A stretch of 24,633 bases of DNA from assembly GCA_050692915.1 (NCBI GenBank), contig JBOGVU010000036.1, positions 1 to 24,633 on the forward strand. The letters run 5' to 3'. Of the stretch, positions 7,191-14,810 are shown one piece after another. The notes beneath the pieces were generated by a model that was not told the DNA's origin, ran no database searches, and saw nothing but the letters and a program-made list of their open reading frames with translations. This DNA is from CALAEC01 sp050692915 (GTDB taxonomy: Bacteria; Actinomycetota; UBA4738; CALAEC01). Each line of letters opens with the position of its first letter. The stretch's first letter is position 1. The translations under genes and the position numbers were made by a program.

Positions 7191-9077
7191 ATGTCGAGGG
7201 GGGCGAAGATCGTGTGGGCGGTGGCGATCGCCGCCCCCACCGCTCTCATCGCCCTCGCCGCGCTCAACGCCCCCCGCGGGGTCGCCAAGGACTACCACTT
7301 CCCCGAGGTGCTGATCGACGCCACCGTCCACCCCGACGGGACCCTCGAGATCGACGACCGGACCACCTGGGCGTTCGAAGGCGAGTTCTCGTTCGTGTCG
7401 TACGCCGTCGACTGGCCGATTGAGCTGATCGAGGACTTTACGGTGACGGAGGACGGCGACCCGGTCGCCGCGAGTCTCGTGCCGTCCGGGCAGGGAGCCT
7501 CGACGACGTGGGGGGTCACGGCCCGTGATGAGCGCCGCACCTTCCGGATCCGGTACCTGGCGAGGTGCGCGGTCGACGCATACGAAGATGCCGCCCATCT
7601 CCTGTGGTTGTTCATCGCCGGCGACCAGGAGAAGGCCACGGATCTGGTTCGGATCCGGGTGCACCTTCCCGGGACGCCCAGACGGCCCGTCGACCGACCT
7701 CAGGGACCGTGTGAGCCAGGGACCGCGTCTGGGCCGGAGGCGGTGGAGACCCGCCCGCTGCGGGACGGGGAGACGCTGGCGTGGGGCCACGGGCCCCTGG
7801 CCGGACAGGTCCGCATCCCGGACCCGCAGACCGTCGAGCTCACGGTGCGTGACCTCCGACCGTTCTCGTTCGTGGAGGGCTCGATCCTGTTCCCGGTGGA
7901 GGCCGTGCCGCTGGCTCCGCTCGAATCGGGCCCCGGCCGGGCGGGGATCCTGGTGGAGGAGGGCAGGCTTGCCGAGGACGCTAATGCGCTCCGACGTCAG
8001 CAGCGTCTGGAGACCTCGCTGGTATGGGTGTTGTTGGTCCTGGTCCCCCTGTTCGCTATCGGCATGGTCATGGTGGCCCGACGTCGTGACCGTGTCTTCG
8101 GGGTGCCGCGACACCTTCAGGACCCTCCCGAGGATCTCCACCCCGTGGACCTGGCGATGCTCTGGTCGGCGTATCGAGGGAGCCTCCAGCCGAAGAACGC
8201 CTACCGGGCCCAGCTGCTCCACCTGGCTCGCACGGGAGTCATCGAGGTGCAGGCGGTGGGCCGGGTGTCGGACCCAGAGGATTTCATGCTCCGCCTCCTG
8301 AATCGACCGGACGGCTTGGACGGGGAGTTCGTCGGATTCCTGTTCACCGGTGACGGCGAGGGGCCGGTATCCATGAAGTCGATCAAGAACACCGGCCGGC
8401 GAGCCACGGAGCTCACCGACTGGTGGAAGAAGGCCGGGACGCGCACGAAACGGTTCGTGACGCAGGTCGTGAAGGGGCGTTCACGGGTCGAGCGGACGCT
8501 CCTGTCGGTCGTCACGCTCGGTGCTGCGGCGTACGGCTACTGGAGATCGGTCGGTCCCCTCGAGGGCCAGCCGTTCTTCGACGGGCTCGTGGGCCCATTC
8601 GCTCTGTGGCTGGTCGGGGTCGGGGTCGTCAGCCGCGTGGTGGCCGGACGGCTCATCCCGGCCCGTCTCCCGCCGAGGCTCCGGGAGCGGGTGGCCCGGT
8701 GGTCCGCGTTCCGGAGGTTCCTGAAGGACTTCGCCACCTTCGACGACGCCCCGGCCCTGGCGGTGATCGTCTGGGAGCGCTTCCTGGTCGACGCGGTGGC
8801 GCTGGACGTGGCCGACCGGGTGGAGAAGCAGGTCCGGGAGATCCTCCCACCCGAGGACATCCCGGAGCCCTGGCCTGGCGGCCCTCGGGGCCTGGAGGGA
8901 TTCACGGCGTACCGGCACTGGAGCACGTCCAGCCGGGCCCACGTCGCCCCGGCAGCGGCCGCCGCCGTGGGCTGGTCCAGCGGGTGGGGCGGGTCATCCT
9001 CGGGCGGGGGTGGGGGAGGAGGGTTCAGCGGCGGCGGCGGAGGCGGCGGCGGTGGGTCCAGCCGAGGCGCGGGCTAA
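7191..9077 (+). CDS. DUF2207 family membrane protein
   Basis: The 628 residues have the layout of the DUF2207 family (YciQ-like). A signal/anchor helix (about 8-26) precedes an extracytoplasmic beta-rich domain (30-275) that starts with DYHFPEVLIDATVHPDGTLEIDDRTTW. A membrane helix follows (about 282-302), then a cytoplasmic region with LHPVDLAMLWSAYRG, and two more helices near 430-475. The block WSAFRRFLKDF, then APALAVIVWERFLVDAVALDVADRV, is the most recognisable family signature. The protein ends in a glycine/serine run, GGGGGGFSGGGGGGGGG, also common in the family. No biochemical function is known for DUF2207, and no enzyme motif is visible. Its stop codon TAA overlaps the stop of the convergent DUF779 gene by sharing CTAA at 9074-9077. 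Confidence 0.9.
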   Translation: MSRGAKIVWAVAIAAPTALIALAALNAPRGVAKDYHFPEVLIDATVHPDGTLEIDDRTTWAFEGEFSFVSYAVDWPIELIEDFTVTEDGDPVAASLVPSGQGASTTWGVTARDERRTFRIRYLARCAVDAYEDAAHLLWLFIAGDQEKATDLVRIRVHLPGTPRRPVDRPQGPCEPGTASGPEAVETRPLRDGETLAWGHGPLAGQVRIPDPQTVELTVRDLRPFSFVEGSILFPVEAVPLAPLESGPGRAGILVEEGRLAEDANALRRQQRLETSLVWVLLVLVPLFAIGMVMVARRRDRVFGVPRHLQDPPEDLHPVDLAMLWSAYRGSLQPKNAYRAQLLHLARTGVIEVQAVGRVSDPEDFMLRLLNRPDGLDGEFVGFLFTGDGEGPVSMKSIKNTGRRATELTDWWKKAGTRTKRFVTQVVKGRSRVERTLLSVVTLGAAAYGYWRSVGPLEGQPFFDGLVGPFALWLVGVGVVSRVVAGRLIPARLPPRLRERVARWSAFRRFLKDFATFDDAPALAVIVWERFLVDAVALDVADRVEKQVREILPPEDIPEPWPGGPRGLEGFTAYRHWSTSSRAHVAPAAAAAVGWSSGWGGSSSGGGGGGGFSGGGGGGGGGSSRGAG

Positions 9078-9409
9078 GGAGTAGAGGCCGACTCCGCCAG
9101 CCGGAGAGTCAGTCGACAGCCGTGCTCGGTCTCCAGCGAGAACGAGTCGCTCACCGCGTCCCGGTCCACGTCGATCTCCAGGCCGTCGCCCTCGGCGTAC
9201 AGGTCGGCCAGCCACCGATGGGCCAGGACCGGCACGTCGCCGACCTGTCCGACCTCGACCACGTCGGGGCCCGGGTAGTAACGGTCGTACAGGAACGGCG
9301 CGGTGGAGTCGCAGCACCCGGTCCCCAGGACCATGACCAGGTCAGCGCGGCCGGAGGCGGCCACCTTCCGAACCACCGCTTCAGACCGTTCCGACGCGGA
9401 GATCCTCAC
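9074..9409 (-). CDS. DUF779 family protein (aldehyde dehydrogenase-associated)
   Basis: This small soluble protein (111 residues) fits the DUF779 family. An N-terminal helix (VRISASERSEAVVRKVAASG) leads into the hallmark G-C-C-D motif at 31-34 (GTGCCDSTAP). After that come PGPDVVEVGQVGDVPVLAHRW and a C-terminal LEIDV...FSLE...GCRLTLRL strand block. DUF779 genes are frequently next to an aldehyde dehydrogenase gene (for example Rv0458/Rv0459 of M. tuberculosis), and one lies upstream here on the same strand (10207-11709). The function is unknown; the vicinal cysteines suggest metal or redox chemistry, which is inference. GTG 9409 is chosen over GTG 9412 and a TTG at 9448, because a TATCCT -10 box ends 7 nt upstream and the N-terminus then matches the family length. 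Confidence 0.82.
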   Translation of the reverse strand: MRISASERSEAVVRKVAASGRADLVMVLGTGCCDSTAPFLYDRYYPGPDVVEVGQVGDVPVLAHRWLADLYAEGDGLEIDVDRDAVSDSFSLETEHGCRLTLRLAESASTP

Positions 9410-9415
9410 CACCTC

Positions 9416-9421
9416 AGGATA
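9416..9421 (-). promoter_or_regulatory. -10 box TATCCT, probably leaderless promoter of the DUF779 gene
   Basis: TATCCT ends 7 nt before GTG 9409, so transcription should start on or next to the start codon. A longer ORF starting further upstream would place this promoter inside the gene. Confidence 0.5.
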
Positions 9422-9467
9422 GCCGTGCCCCCGAGGTATCTGCCTCAAGCCAGCCGAAGGGAGGACG

Positions 9468-10202
9468 ATGCTCTCATCGATGGATCCCGCCGGGACCGGC
9501 CCGCCGCTCGCCGCCCCTCCGCCGAGGCGACGGATGGCGCTGGCCTTCGCCGCCCTGACCCTGCTGGCGCTGGGAGTGGGAATCGGCGTGTGGATGCTTT
9601 CCCGCGGCGATCCGGGCCGGTCTCCGACCCGCTCCGACTGGTCGTTCAGCGCTGTGGAGGTCGATGATGTTTGCGGTCCGGGGGCGGAGGAAACGGTTCT
9701 CGGGTCCCTCGAGCCGAGGGACGACCCGCTCCCGCTTCGACTGACCGATCACATGCTCGCATCGTCCCCGGTGGCGAGGTACGGGCTCGGATTCGACGGT
9801 CCCGGGTCGGACTTCACTCGCCCCTGGCAGAAGGCTATGGCACTCCAGGGCGTGTTGCAGGGATACGCCCGGACCTTCAACAGCACCACCATGGCCGGTG
9901 GCTTCACGATGTACGTGTACGAGCTTCCGAGCGTGGATGCGGCCAAGGCCGGAGTTGGGAACGCATACCGAACCTTCGTGTGTGACTTCGGCGCCCAACC
10001 GCTCAGGGTGGCGGAACAGCCGAAGATCGTCGCTGGGGTGCGATCGTCCGACAGCACCGTGGCCTGGTGGGTTCACGAGAACCGGGTGGTTGAGGTGAAC
10101 TACGCGATGTACGGCGATCTCGAACGTGATCTCGACACCGCGCTGGTCGTGCTCGAGGACGCCTGGGACGCGGGTAGTCCCGGTCCACCCGTCGCCAGCT
10201 GA
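9468..10202 (+). CDS. Membrane-anchored extracytoplasmic protein of unknown function
   Basis: I do not recognise a family. The 244-residue product has a short Pro-rich cytoplasmic tail and one hydrophobic helix (about 23-44, MALAFAALTLLALGVGIGVWML). An extracytoplasmic domain of about 195 residues follows, containing two cysteines (around 69 and 162) that could form a disulfide. The sequence FTMYVYELPSVDAAKAGVGNAYRTFVCDF is reminiscent of periplasmic or secreted substrate-binding-like alpha/beta folds, but this is not diagnostic. ATG 9468 follows GGGAGG with only 3 nt between, and an in-frame ATG at 9480 is an alternative. The gene lies between DUF779 and the aldehyde dehydrogenase, both on the opposite strand, and ends 4 nt from the latter's stop. 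It therefore breaks up a pair of genes that are usually adjacent. Confidence 0.75.
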   Translation: MLSSMDPAGTGPPLAAPPPRRRMALAFAALTLLALGVGIGVWMLSRGDPGRSPTRSDWSFSAVEVDDVCGPGAEETVLGSLEPRDDPLPLRLTDHMLASSPVARYGLGFDGPGSDFTRPWQKAMALQGVLQGYARTFNSTTMAGGFTMYVYELPSVDAAKAGVGNAYRTFVCDFGAQPLRVAEQPKIVAGVRSSDSTVAWWVHENRVVEVNYAMYGDLERDLDTALVVLEDAWDAGSPGPPVAS

Positions 10203-10206
10203 GCCG

Positions 10207-11709
10207 TTAGAGCCCCAGGATCTGGAACCAGAACTTCTGGTCCTGGGCCGGCACCTGGCTGACGTGGACGGCCTTCGTCTCCAGGTAGCCCTTCAGCCCC
10301 CACTCGCCGTGCTCCCGGCCCACACCTGACTGCTTGAAGCCGCCGAACGGGGCGGCCGGGGAGATCAGGTGGAAGTCGTTCACCCACACCGTCCCCGCCC
10401 GGAGTCGGCGAACCACCTCGAGCGCCCGGGGGATGTCCCGCGACCACACACCGGCGGCCAGGCCGTAGATGCTGTCGTTGGCGATCTGCACCGCCTGGTC
10501 CACCGAGTCGTACCGGATCACGCTGAGCACCGGACCGAAGATCTCCTCCTGAGCGATCTTCATGGAGTTCTCGACCTCGCCGAAGATCGTGGGCCGGACG
10601 AAGAAGCCGCGATCGAGCTCGTCGCCGGTGATCCGCTCGCCCCCGGTGAGCAGCTTGGCGCCGTCCCGCTTCCCCAGCTCGACGTACCGCTCGATCGTCC
10701 GGAACTGGGACTCGTTCAGCACCGGCCCAAGGTCCGAGGCGTAGTCGTGGGCCGAGCCGACCGTCAACCCCTCGACTACCTCGACGGCCCGGGCCGTGAC
10801 CTCGTCGTACAGCGAGGACGGCACCAGCAGGCGGGTCCCGGCCTGGCAGATCTGGCCCTGATGGAGGTACATGGCCCACAGCGAGCCGGGCACGGCCACG
10901 TCGAGGTCGGCGTCGTCGAGGATGAGCGTCGGGCTCTTCCCCCCGAGCTCGAGGGTGGCGTACGTCACCCGCGGCGAGGCCAGCTGCATGATCCGCCGGC
11001 CCACCTCGGTGGAGCCGGTGAACGCGATCTTGTCCACCCGCGGGTCGGTGACCATCGCCTCGCCTACGGGGGCGCCCGGCCCGGGGAGGACGTTGACCAC
11101 GCCGGGCGGGATGTCGGCCTCGGCGATGATCCCGGCCAGCTCCATGGCCGTGACCGGCGTCTCCATGGCCGGCTTCAGCACCACGGTGTTCCCGGAGGCG
11201 ATGGCCGGGGCGATCTTCCAGACGGCCATCATGTACGGGACGTTCCACGGGATGATCTGGGCGCACACGCCGAACGGCGACCGCTCCACGAACTCCCACG
11301 CCGCGGTGGGGAAGTCGTAGCGGGGCACCGGCTCCACGTAGCTCATCGAGCCGGCCGCCTCGGCCAGGTACCGCCAGAACTCGTTCGAGTACGGCACCGT
11401 GAACAGGTTCGACATCCGCACGGTGTGGCCGGCGTCCGCGGTCTCCAGCGCCGCCACGTCCTCCTGAGCCTCCACGAGCCGGTCGAACACTCGCAGCATC
11501 AGCCGGGTCCGCTCCTGCGGCTTCATGGTCGGCCAGGGCCCCTGGTCGAAGGCCCGCCGGGCGGCGGCCAGGGCCCGGTCCACGTCCTCGGCCCCGGCTC
11601 TGGCCACGGTGGCCACCGCCTCGCCGGTGGAGGGGTCGTGGGTCTCGAAGGTTTCCCCGGAGGCCGCGTCGAGGAACTCGCCGTCGATGAACAGGCCGTA
11701 CGCGCGCAT
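10207..11709 (-). CDS. NAD(P)-dependent aldehyde dehydrogenase
   Basis: This is a complete 500-residue member of the ALDH superfamily, oxidising an aldehyde to the carboxylic acid with NAD(P)+. The visible active-site elements are Asn156 in IIPWNVP, Lys179 in NTVVLKP, the coenzyme-binding GSTEVG (232-237), general base Glu254 in LELGGKSP and nucleophile Cys288 in GQICQAGTR. The C-terminal PFGGFKQSGVGREHGEWGLKGYLETK is the usual oligomerisation end. The substrate cannot be told; relatives include betaine, phenylacetaldehyde and general aliphatic aldehyde enzymes. ATG 11709 has a GAGGAG RBS about 7 nt upstream and a TATCCT -10 box at 11745-11740. The association with DUF779 suggests the group of ALDHs used for alcohol or aldehyde catabolism, which is inference. 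Confidence 0.95.
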   Translation of the reverse strand: MRAYGLFIDGEFLDAASGETFETHDPSTGEAVATVARAGAEDVDRALAAARRAFDQGPWPTMKPQERTRLMLRVFDRLVEAQEDVAALETADAGHTVRMSNLFTVPYSNEFWRYLAEAAGSMSYVEPVPRYDFPTAAWEFVERSPFGVCAQIIPWNVPYMMAVWKIAPAIASGNTVVLKPAMETPVTAMELAGIIAEADIPPGVVNVLPGPGAPVGEAMVTDPRVDKIAFTGSTEVGRRIMQLASPRVTYATLELGGKSPTLILDDADLDVAVPGSLWAMYLHQGQICQAGTRLLVPSSLYDEVTARAVEVVEGLTVGSAHDYASDLGPVLNESQFRTIERYVELGKRDGAKLLTGGERITGDELDRGFFVRPTIFGEVENSMKIAQEEIFGPVLSVIRYDSVDQAVQIANDSIYGLAAGVWSRDIPRALEVVRRLRAGTVWVNDFHLISPAAPFGGFKQSGVGREHGEWGLKGYLETKAVHVSQVPAQDQKFWFQILGL

Positions 11710-11739
11710 GCTGGCTCTCCTCGTCCGCGGGCAGGGGCA

Positions 11740-11745
11740 AGGATA
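11740..11745 (-). promoter_or_regulatory. -10 box TATCCT for the aldehyde dehydrogenase gene
   Basis: This hexamer lies 30 nt upstream of ATG 11709 and predicts a leader of about 25 nt containing the GAGGAG RBS. It is divergent from the lipoprotein promoter at 11770-11775; the two share a 72-bp intergenic region. Confidence 0.45.
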
Positions 11746-11769
11746 CGCCCCGAGGGTGCCGACTGCGCC

Positions 11770-11775
11770 TACTAT
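11770..11775 (+). promoter_or_regulatory. -10 box TACTAT, probably leaderless promoter of the lipoprotein gene
   Basis: TACTAT ends 7 nt before GTG 11782, and no RBS lies between. This decides the start codon of the lipoprotein. Confidence 0.55.
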
Positions 11776-11781
11776 GGTGGG

Positions 11782-12366
11782 GTGCGAAACGCCGCCGCCG
11801 CCGTGATCGCCGCCCTGCTGGTGGCAGGGTGTGCTCAGCGCGACCCCACGGTCGCGGGACAGCCGCCGGGGGAGAGCCCGGCGGAGGCCGAGTCGCCCTC
11901 GGAGAGCCCGGAGGGCCCCGCCTCGACGTGCGAGGCCGTGACCAGCGGCAACCCGTCGAACCTGCCGAAGTTCACCGAGGTCGAGCTGGAGTCCGAGGAC
12001 GGCGTGGACCGGATCACGTTCGAGTTCGAGCCGGAGAGCTCAGCCCCGAACCGCCCGCCCTGGCACCACATCTCGTTCGTGGACGAGCTCATCACCGATG
12101 GCGAGGGCCGGCCCGTCGAGGTCGAGGGGGAGGCCTTCCTCCTGGTCTCGTTCCAGGCGATCGGCGTGGACCTCTCCGGCGAGGAGTTCGTCGAGGTGTA
12201 CACGGGCCCGAAGGAGTTCACCCCCGGCTACGGCACGCTGAAGGAAGTCAAGCACCTGGGGGACTTCGAGGCCCAGGTGTCCTGGGGCCTCGGACTGGCG
12301 GACCGGACCTGCTTCGTCCTGGAAGCCCGCCGGGACCGCATCACGCTCGAGTTCCCCTCCGCGTAG
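11782..12366 (+). CDS. Lipoprotein with AMIN-like domain
   Basis: This secreted, lipid-anchored protein has 194 residues. The signal peptide VRNAAAAVIAAL ends in the lipobox LVAGC, with the lipidated cysteine at position 17. A Pro/Glu/Ser-rich spacer (about 20-47) is followed by a beta-sandwich-like domain. The stretches DGVDRITFEFEPE, then VEVEGEAFLLVSFQAI, YTGPKEFTPGYGTLKEV and LGDFEAQVSWGLGLADRTCFVLEARRDRITLEF correspond to the blocks of AMIN-like domains. These domains occur in many actinobacterial lipoproteins, probably with a wall- or glycan-binding role. Cys residues near 53 and 179 could form a disulfide. The GTG start at 11782 is set by the lipobox spacing and the -10 box. A much longer ORF running through this position in the same frame is antisense to the aldehyde dehydrogenase and is not real. 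Confidence 0.85.
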   Translation: MRNAAAAVIAALLVAGCAQRDPTVAGQPPGESPAEAESPSESPEGPASTCEAVTSGNPSNLPKFTEVELESEDGVDRITFEFEPESSAPNRPPWHHISFVDELITDGEGRPVEVEGEAFLLVSFQAIGVDLSGEEFVEVYTGPKEFTPGYGTLKEVKHLGDFEAQVSWGLGLADRTCFVLEARRDRITLEFPSA

Positions 12367-12388
12367 CGTGGGTCAACCGCCGCGAGCG

Positions 12389-12394
12389 TACAAT
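12389..12394 (+). promoter_or_regulatory. -10 box TACAAT for panB
   Basis: TACAAT predicts transcription from about 12401 with a leader of about 30 nt that contains AAGGAGG. It shows that panB has its own promoter, separate from the lipoprotein gene that ends at 12366. Confidence 0.5.
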
Positions 12395-12432
12395 CTCATT
12401 CGGACGTGCACTCACGGAAGGAGGCGCGAGCC

Positions 12433-13221
12433 ATGACCACGATCCACGATCTGGCGGCGTGGAAGCGAGAGGGCCGGCGGTTCGCCATGCTGACGGCCTA
12501 CGACTTCCCCACCGCTCGCATCCTCGACGAGGCAGGGATCCCGGTGCTTCTGGTCGGGGACTCGGTGGCCAACAACGTCCTCGGATACGAGAACACCCTC
12601 CCGGTGACGATGGAGGAGATGCTCCATCACGCCCGGGCGGTATCCCGGGGGGCCAAGGAGGCCCTCCTGATCGGCGATATGCCGTTCCTCTCGTACCAGA
12701 CCGGCCAGGAGGAGGCCATCCGCAACGCGGGCCGGTTCCTCAAGGAGGCGGGGATGCACGCGGTCAAGCTGGAGGGGCCGCACTTCGATCTGGCCGACGC
12801 TCTCGTCTCCCGTGGGATACCGGTGATGGGCCACCTGGGGCTCACGCCACAATCGGTTCACGCCATGGGGGGGTACCGGGTCCAGGCCCGCGAGGACGAG
12901 GCCGCGGAACGCCTCCTCGCGGACGCCCAGGCCCTGGAGAAGTCGGGGATCTTCTCTCTGGTCCTGGAGGGCATCCCCACCGAGGTGGCCCGCCGGGTGA
13001 CCGAGTCCGTGTCGGTCCCGACGATCGGGATCGGGGCCGGTCCCCACTGCGACGGACAGGTCCTGGTGATCACCGACATGCTCGGTCTCGGCGGTGGCAA
13101 GTACCCGAAGTTCGTCAAGACCTACGCCGATCTCCGCGGGGAGATCGGCCGGGCCGTCCGGGCCTTCGCCGACGAGGTCGAGGCCGGGACGTTTCCGGAC
13201 GAGGCGCACTCGTACTCCTGA
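12433..13221 (+). CDS. panB: 3-methyl-2-oxobutanoate hydroxymethyltransferase (pantothenate synthesis)
   Basis: PanB transfers a hydroxymethyl group from 5,10-methylene-tetrahydrofolate to alpha-ketoisovalerate to form ketopantoate, the first committed step to pantothenate and CoA. The 262-residue TIM-barrel sequence is complete. FAMLTAYDFPTARILDEAG leads into LLVGDSVANNVLGYENTLPVTM, which carries the first metal-binding Asp. GDMPFLSY supplies the second Asp, AVKLEGP the metal-linked Glu, and GIPVMGHLGLTPQS the conserved His. GGYRVQ and TIGIGAGPHCDGQVLV follow. ATG 12433 is chosen because AAGGAGG (12418-12424) sits 8 nt upstream; a GTG at 12406 would precede that RBS. PanC and PanD are not in the window, so the pathway genes are dispersed. 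Confidence 0.97.
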   Translation: MTTIHDLAAWKREGRRFAMLTAYDFPTARILDEAGIPVLLVGDSVANNVLGYENTLPVTMEEMLHHARAVSRGAKEALLIGDMPFLSYQTGQEEAIRNAGRFLKEAGMHAVKLEGPHFDLADALVSRGIPVMGHLGLTPQSVHAMGGYRVQAREDEAAERLLADAQALEKSGIFSLVLEGIPTEVARRVTESVSVPTIGIGAGPHCDGQVLVITDMLGLGGGKYPKFVKTYADLRGEIGRAVRAFADEVEAGTFPDEAHSYS

Positions 13222-13226
13222 CCGGG

Positions 13227-13232
13227 TAGCCT
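13227..13232 (+). promoter_or_regulatory. -10 box TAGCCT, probably leaderless promoter of the hydrolase gene
   Basis: TAGCCT ends 10 nt before GTG 13242, with no RBS in between. It overlaps the space just after the panB stop. Confidence 0.4.
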
Positions 13233-13241
13233 GCCGCCGAT

Positions 13242-14327
13242 GTGGCCGGAGGACGGGGCCGCCGGTGGGCATGGCCGGTCGTGGTCGCAGTGGGGGTGAC
13301 CGGGCTGGGGTTGCTGCCGCCGGTCCAGGCTCGGGGGAAGGCCGCGGCCGTGCTGGCCGAGGCGGTGGGCCTGTCGTTCCCTCGTCCATTCGCCCCGGCG
13401 GTCGCCCGTCAGGACGCGACGCTCGACGGCGTCACCGGACACCTGTACGTGCCGGATCGCCGCTCGCCGGCCATCCTCCTGGTGCTCGGCGCGGCTCCTC
13501 GAGGGAAGGACGACCCAAGGGCGGCGCGACTGGCCCGGTCGCTGGCCCGGGCCGGCCGGGTGGTGTTCGTCCCCGACCTCATCCTGGCTGAGCGCCGCTT
13601 CGACCGGGAAGACCTCGACCGCATCGCTCGGTCGGTGGTCGCCCTCGACGAGCATCCGAGCACGCGGGGGCCGGTCGTTGTGCTGGGCATCTCCTACGGC
13701 GGCTCGCTCGCGCTGATGGCCTCGACAGACCCTCGAACCCGGGGCCGGGTGGCCCAGATGGCGGTGTTCGGAGCCTATTGGGACCTGATCGGGGTGATCC
13801 AGGCCATGACCACCGGGGTATCGATCGTGGGCGGGGAGGCTGTGCCGTGGGAGGGCCACCCGCTCTCTCGCGAGGTCTTCGAGCAGTACGCGATCGACCT
13901 CGCGCCGGCGGACGCCCGTGCCGATCTTCGAGCCGCGCTGGCCGGCGGCGGGGATCCCGCCGCGCTGCCGCCGGAGGCTCGGGCCCTCCACGACCTGCTT
14001 GCGAACCGGGACCCGGCGCTGGTGGACGACCTGGCGGCCCGACTGGGCCAGGACGCCCGGGCGGTGCTCGAGAGGTTCTCGCCGTCTTCCGTGACCGACG
14101 CGATCGAGGTCCCGGTGGTGGCCATGCACTCGACGGACGACCCGGCCGTGCCGTACGGGGAGGCCCTACGGCTGACCGAGGCGCTGCCCGGCACCCGCCT
14201 GATCACGGTGCGCTCGTTCCGCCACGTGGACTTCCGGACACAGGGCCCCGGCGGCTGGGCCTCGGCCCTGGCCGACCTGTGGGACGCCTGGCGCTTCGCC
14301 TCCTTCATCCTCGACCCGCAGGAGTGA
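13242..14327 (+). CDS. Alpha/beta hydrolase, exported or membrane-anchored
   Basis: This 361-residue protein has a basic N-terminus and a hydrophobic helix (about 10-28) that acts as a signal peptide or anchor. The alpha/beta-hydrolase fold follows: VTGHLYVPDRRSPAILLVLGAAP forms the first strands, and VVVLGISYGGSLAL carries the nucleophile elbow G-x-S-x-G-G. MHSTDDPAVPYGEAL carries the acidic residue, and SFRHVDF the catalytic histidine. A lid-like insertion lies between about 180 and 275. The triad is complete, so the protein is probably an active esterase or peptidase-like hydrolase; the substrate is unknown. The GTG start at 13242 keeps the basic n-region of the signal, and no RBS is visible, consistent with a leaderless message. 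It is not clearly in an operon with panB. Confidence 0.85.
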   Translation: MAGGRGRRWAWPVVVAVGVTGLGLLPPVQARGKAAAVLAEAVGLSFPRPFAPAVARQDATLDGVTGHLYVPDRRSPAILLVLGAAPRGKDDPRAARLARSLARAGRVVFVPDLILAERRFDREDLDRIARSVVALDEHPSTRGPVVVLGISYGGSLALMASTDPRTRGRVAQMAVFGAYWDLIGVIQAMTTGVSIVGGEAVPWEGHPLSREVFEQYAIDLAPADARADLRAALAGGGDPAALPPEARALHDLLANRDPALVDDLAARLGQDARAVLERFSPSSVTDAIEVPVVAMHSTDDPAVPYGEALRLTEALPGTRLITVRSFRHVDFRTQGPGGWASALADLWDAWRFASFILDPQE

Positions 14328-14362
14328 CCACCGTCCGTGTCACCCCCCGCTGCTAGGTTGGG

Positions 14363-14393
14363 AGCACCGGTGGGGCTCGGACCGGGCGGTGCT
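14363..14393 (+). promoter_or_regulatory. Inverted repeat AGCACCG-N17-CGGTGCT at the rpsF promoter
   Basis: Perfect 7-bp arms flank 17 nt, and an inner CCGGT/ACCGG pair can form an alternative hairpin. The repeat covers the expected -35 region and touches the first base of the TAGGAT -10 box at 14393-14398. It could be an operator for the ribosomal operon or the end signal of the hydrolase transcript; there is no U-tract. Confidence 0.4.
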
Positions 14394-14398
14394 AGGAT
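14393..14398 (+). promoter_or_regulatory. -10 box TAGGAT of the rpsF-ssb-rpsR-rplI operon
   Basis: TAGGAT predicts transcription from about 14405 and a leader of about 44 nt. A second candidate, TAGGTT, is at 14354-14359. The leader contains the palindrome CCCCCGGGGG (14417-14426) followed by CCG. S6:S18 autoregulation through a CCG-bulge hairpin in rpsF leaders is known in many bacteria and is possible here, but I could not confirm the fold. Confidence 0.5.
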
Positions 14399-14448
14399 GG
14401 GTCGTCCACCCCTGCTCCCCCGGGGGCCGTGAGACCGAAGGAGGTGGC

Positions 14449-14739
14449 TTGAGGAAGTACGAGATCATGGTCATCGTCGACGCCGAGGCCGACGAGGAGA
14501 CGGTCGGCACGGTGATCGAGCGCATCAAGGGCATCCTGTCGGAGCATCAGGGTGAGGTCGGCGCCGTCGACCAGTGGGGCCGGCGGAAGCTCGCCTACCA
14601 GATCGACAGGAAGTCCGAGGGACAGTACGTCGTCGTGTCGTTCCAGTCCGAGCCGCCGGCCCTCGCGGAGCTCGACCGGGTCCTCTCCCTCGCCGACGAG
14701 GTTGTGCGGTTCAAGATCGTTCGAACGGAAGCTGCGTGA
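14449..14739 (+). CDS. rpsF: 30S ribosomal protein S6
   Basis: S6 binds S18 and 16S rRNA in the central domain of the small subunit. The 96-residue product matches the family from end to end: LRKYEIMVIVDAEADEE, DQWGRRKLAYQIDRKSEGQYVVVSF (the typical GRRKLAY...K..G.Y block), and LDRVLSLADEVVRFKIVR. The start is TTG 14449, preceded by AAGGAGGT (14438-14445) with a short 3-nt gap. No ATG or GTG fits this RBS, and the ATG at 14389, although in frame, lies upstream of it. It is the first gene of the classical S6-SSB-S18-L9 operon; 71 nt separate it from ssb. Confidence 0.96.
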   Translation: MRKYEIMVIVDAEADEETVGTVIERIKGILSEHQGEVGAVDQWGRRKLAYQIDRKSEGQYVVVSFQSEPPALAELDRVLSLADEVVRFKIVRTEAA

Positions 14740-14810
14740 GGCGGAAACTTCCCCTCCACGGCCGGCTCGCCTCCGGTCGGGGGACGACCGAGGCAAGGTG
14801 GTGATCGATC

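Noticed and set aside
10369..12366. 665-codon plus-strand ORF running into the lipoprotein
   Set aside because: Its first two thirds are antisense to the aldehyde dehydrogenase. Only the part from GTG 11782, which has a signal peptide and lipobox, is coding.
13240..13299. 19-codon ATG frame overlapping a GTG in the hydrolase gene
   Set aside because: A leaderless upstream ORF is possible, but restarting at GTG 13296 would remove the basic part of the signal peptide, so direct initiation at GTG 13242 is more likely.
12412..13389. 325-codon minus-strand ORF across panB
   Set aside because: It is antisense to panB, which has an RBS, promoter and full family similarity.
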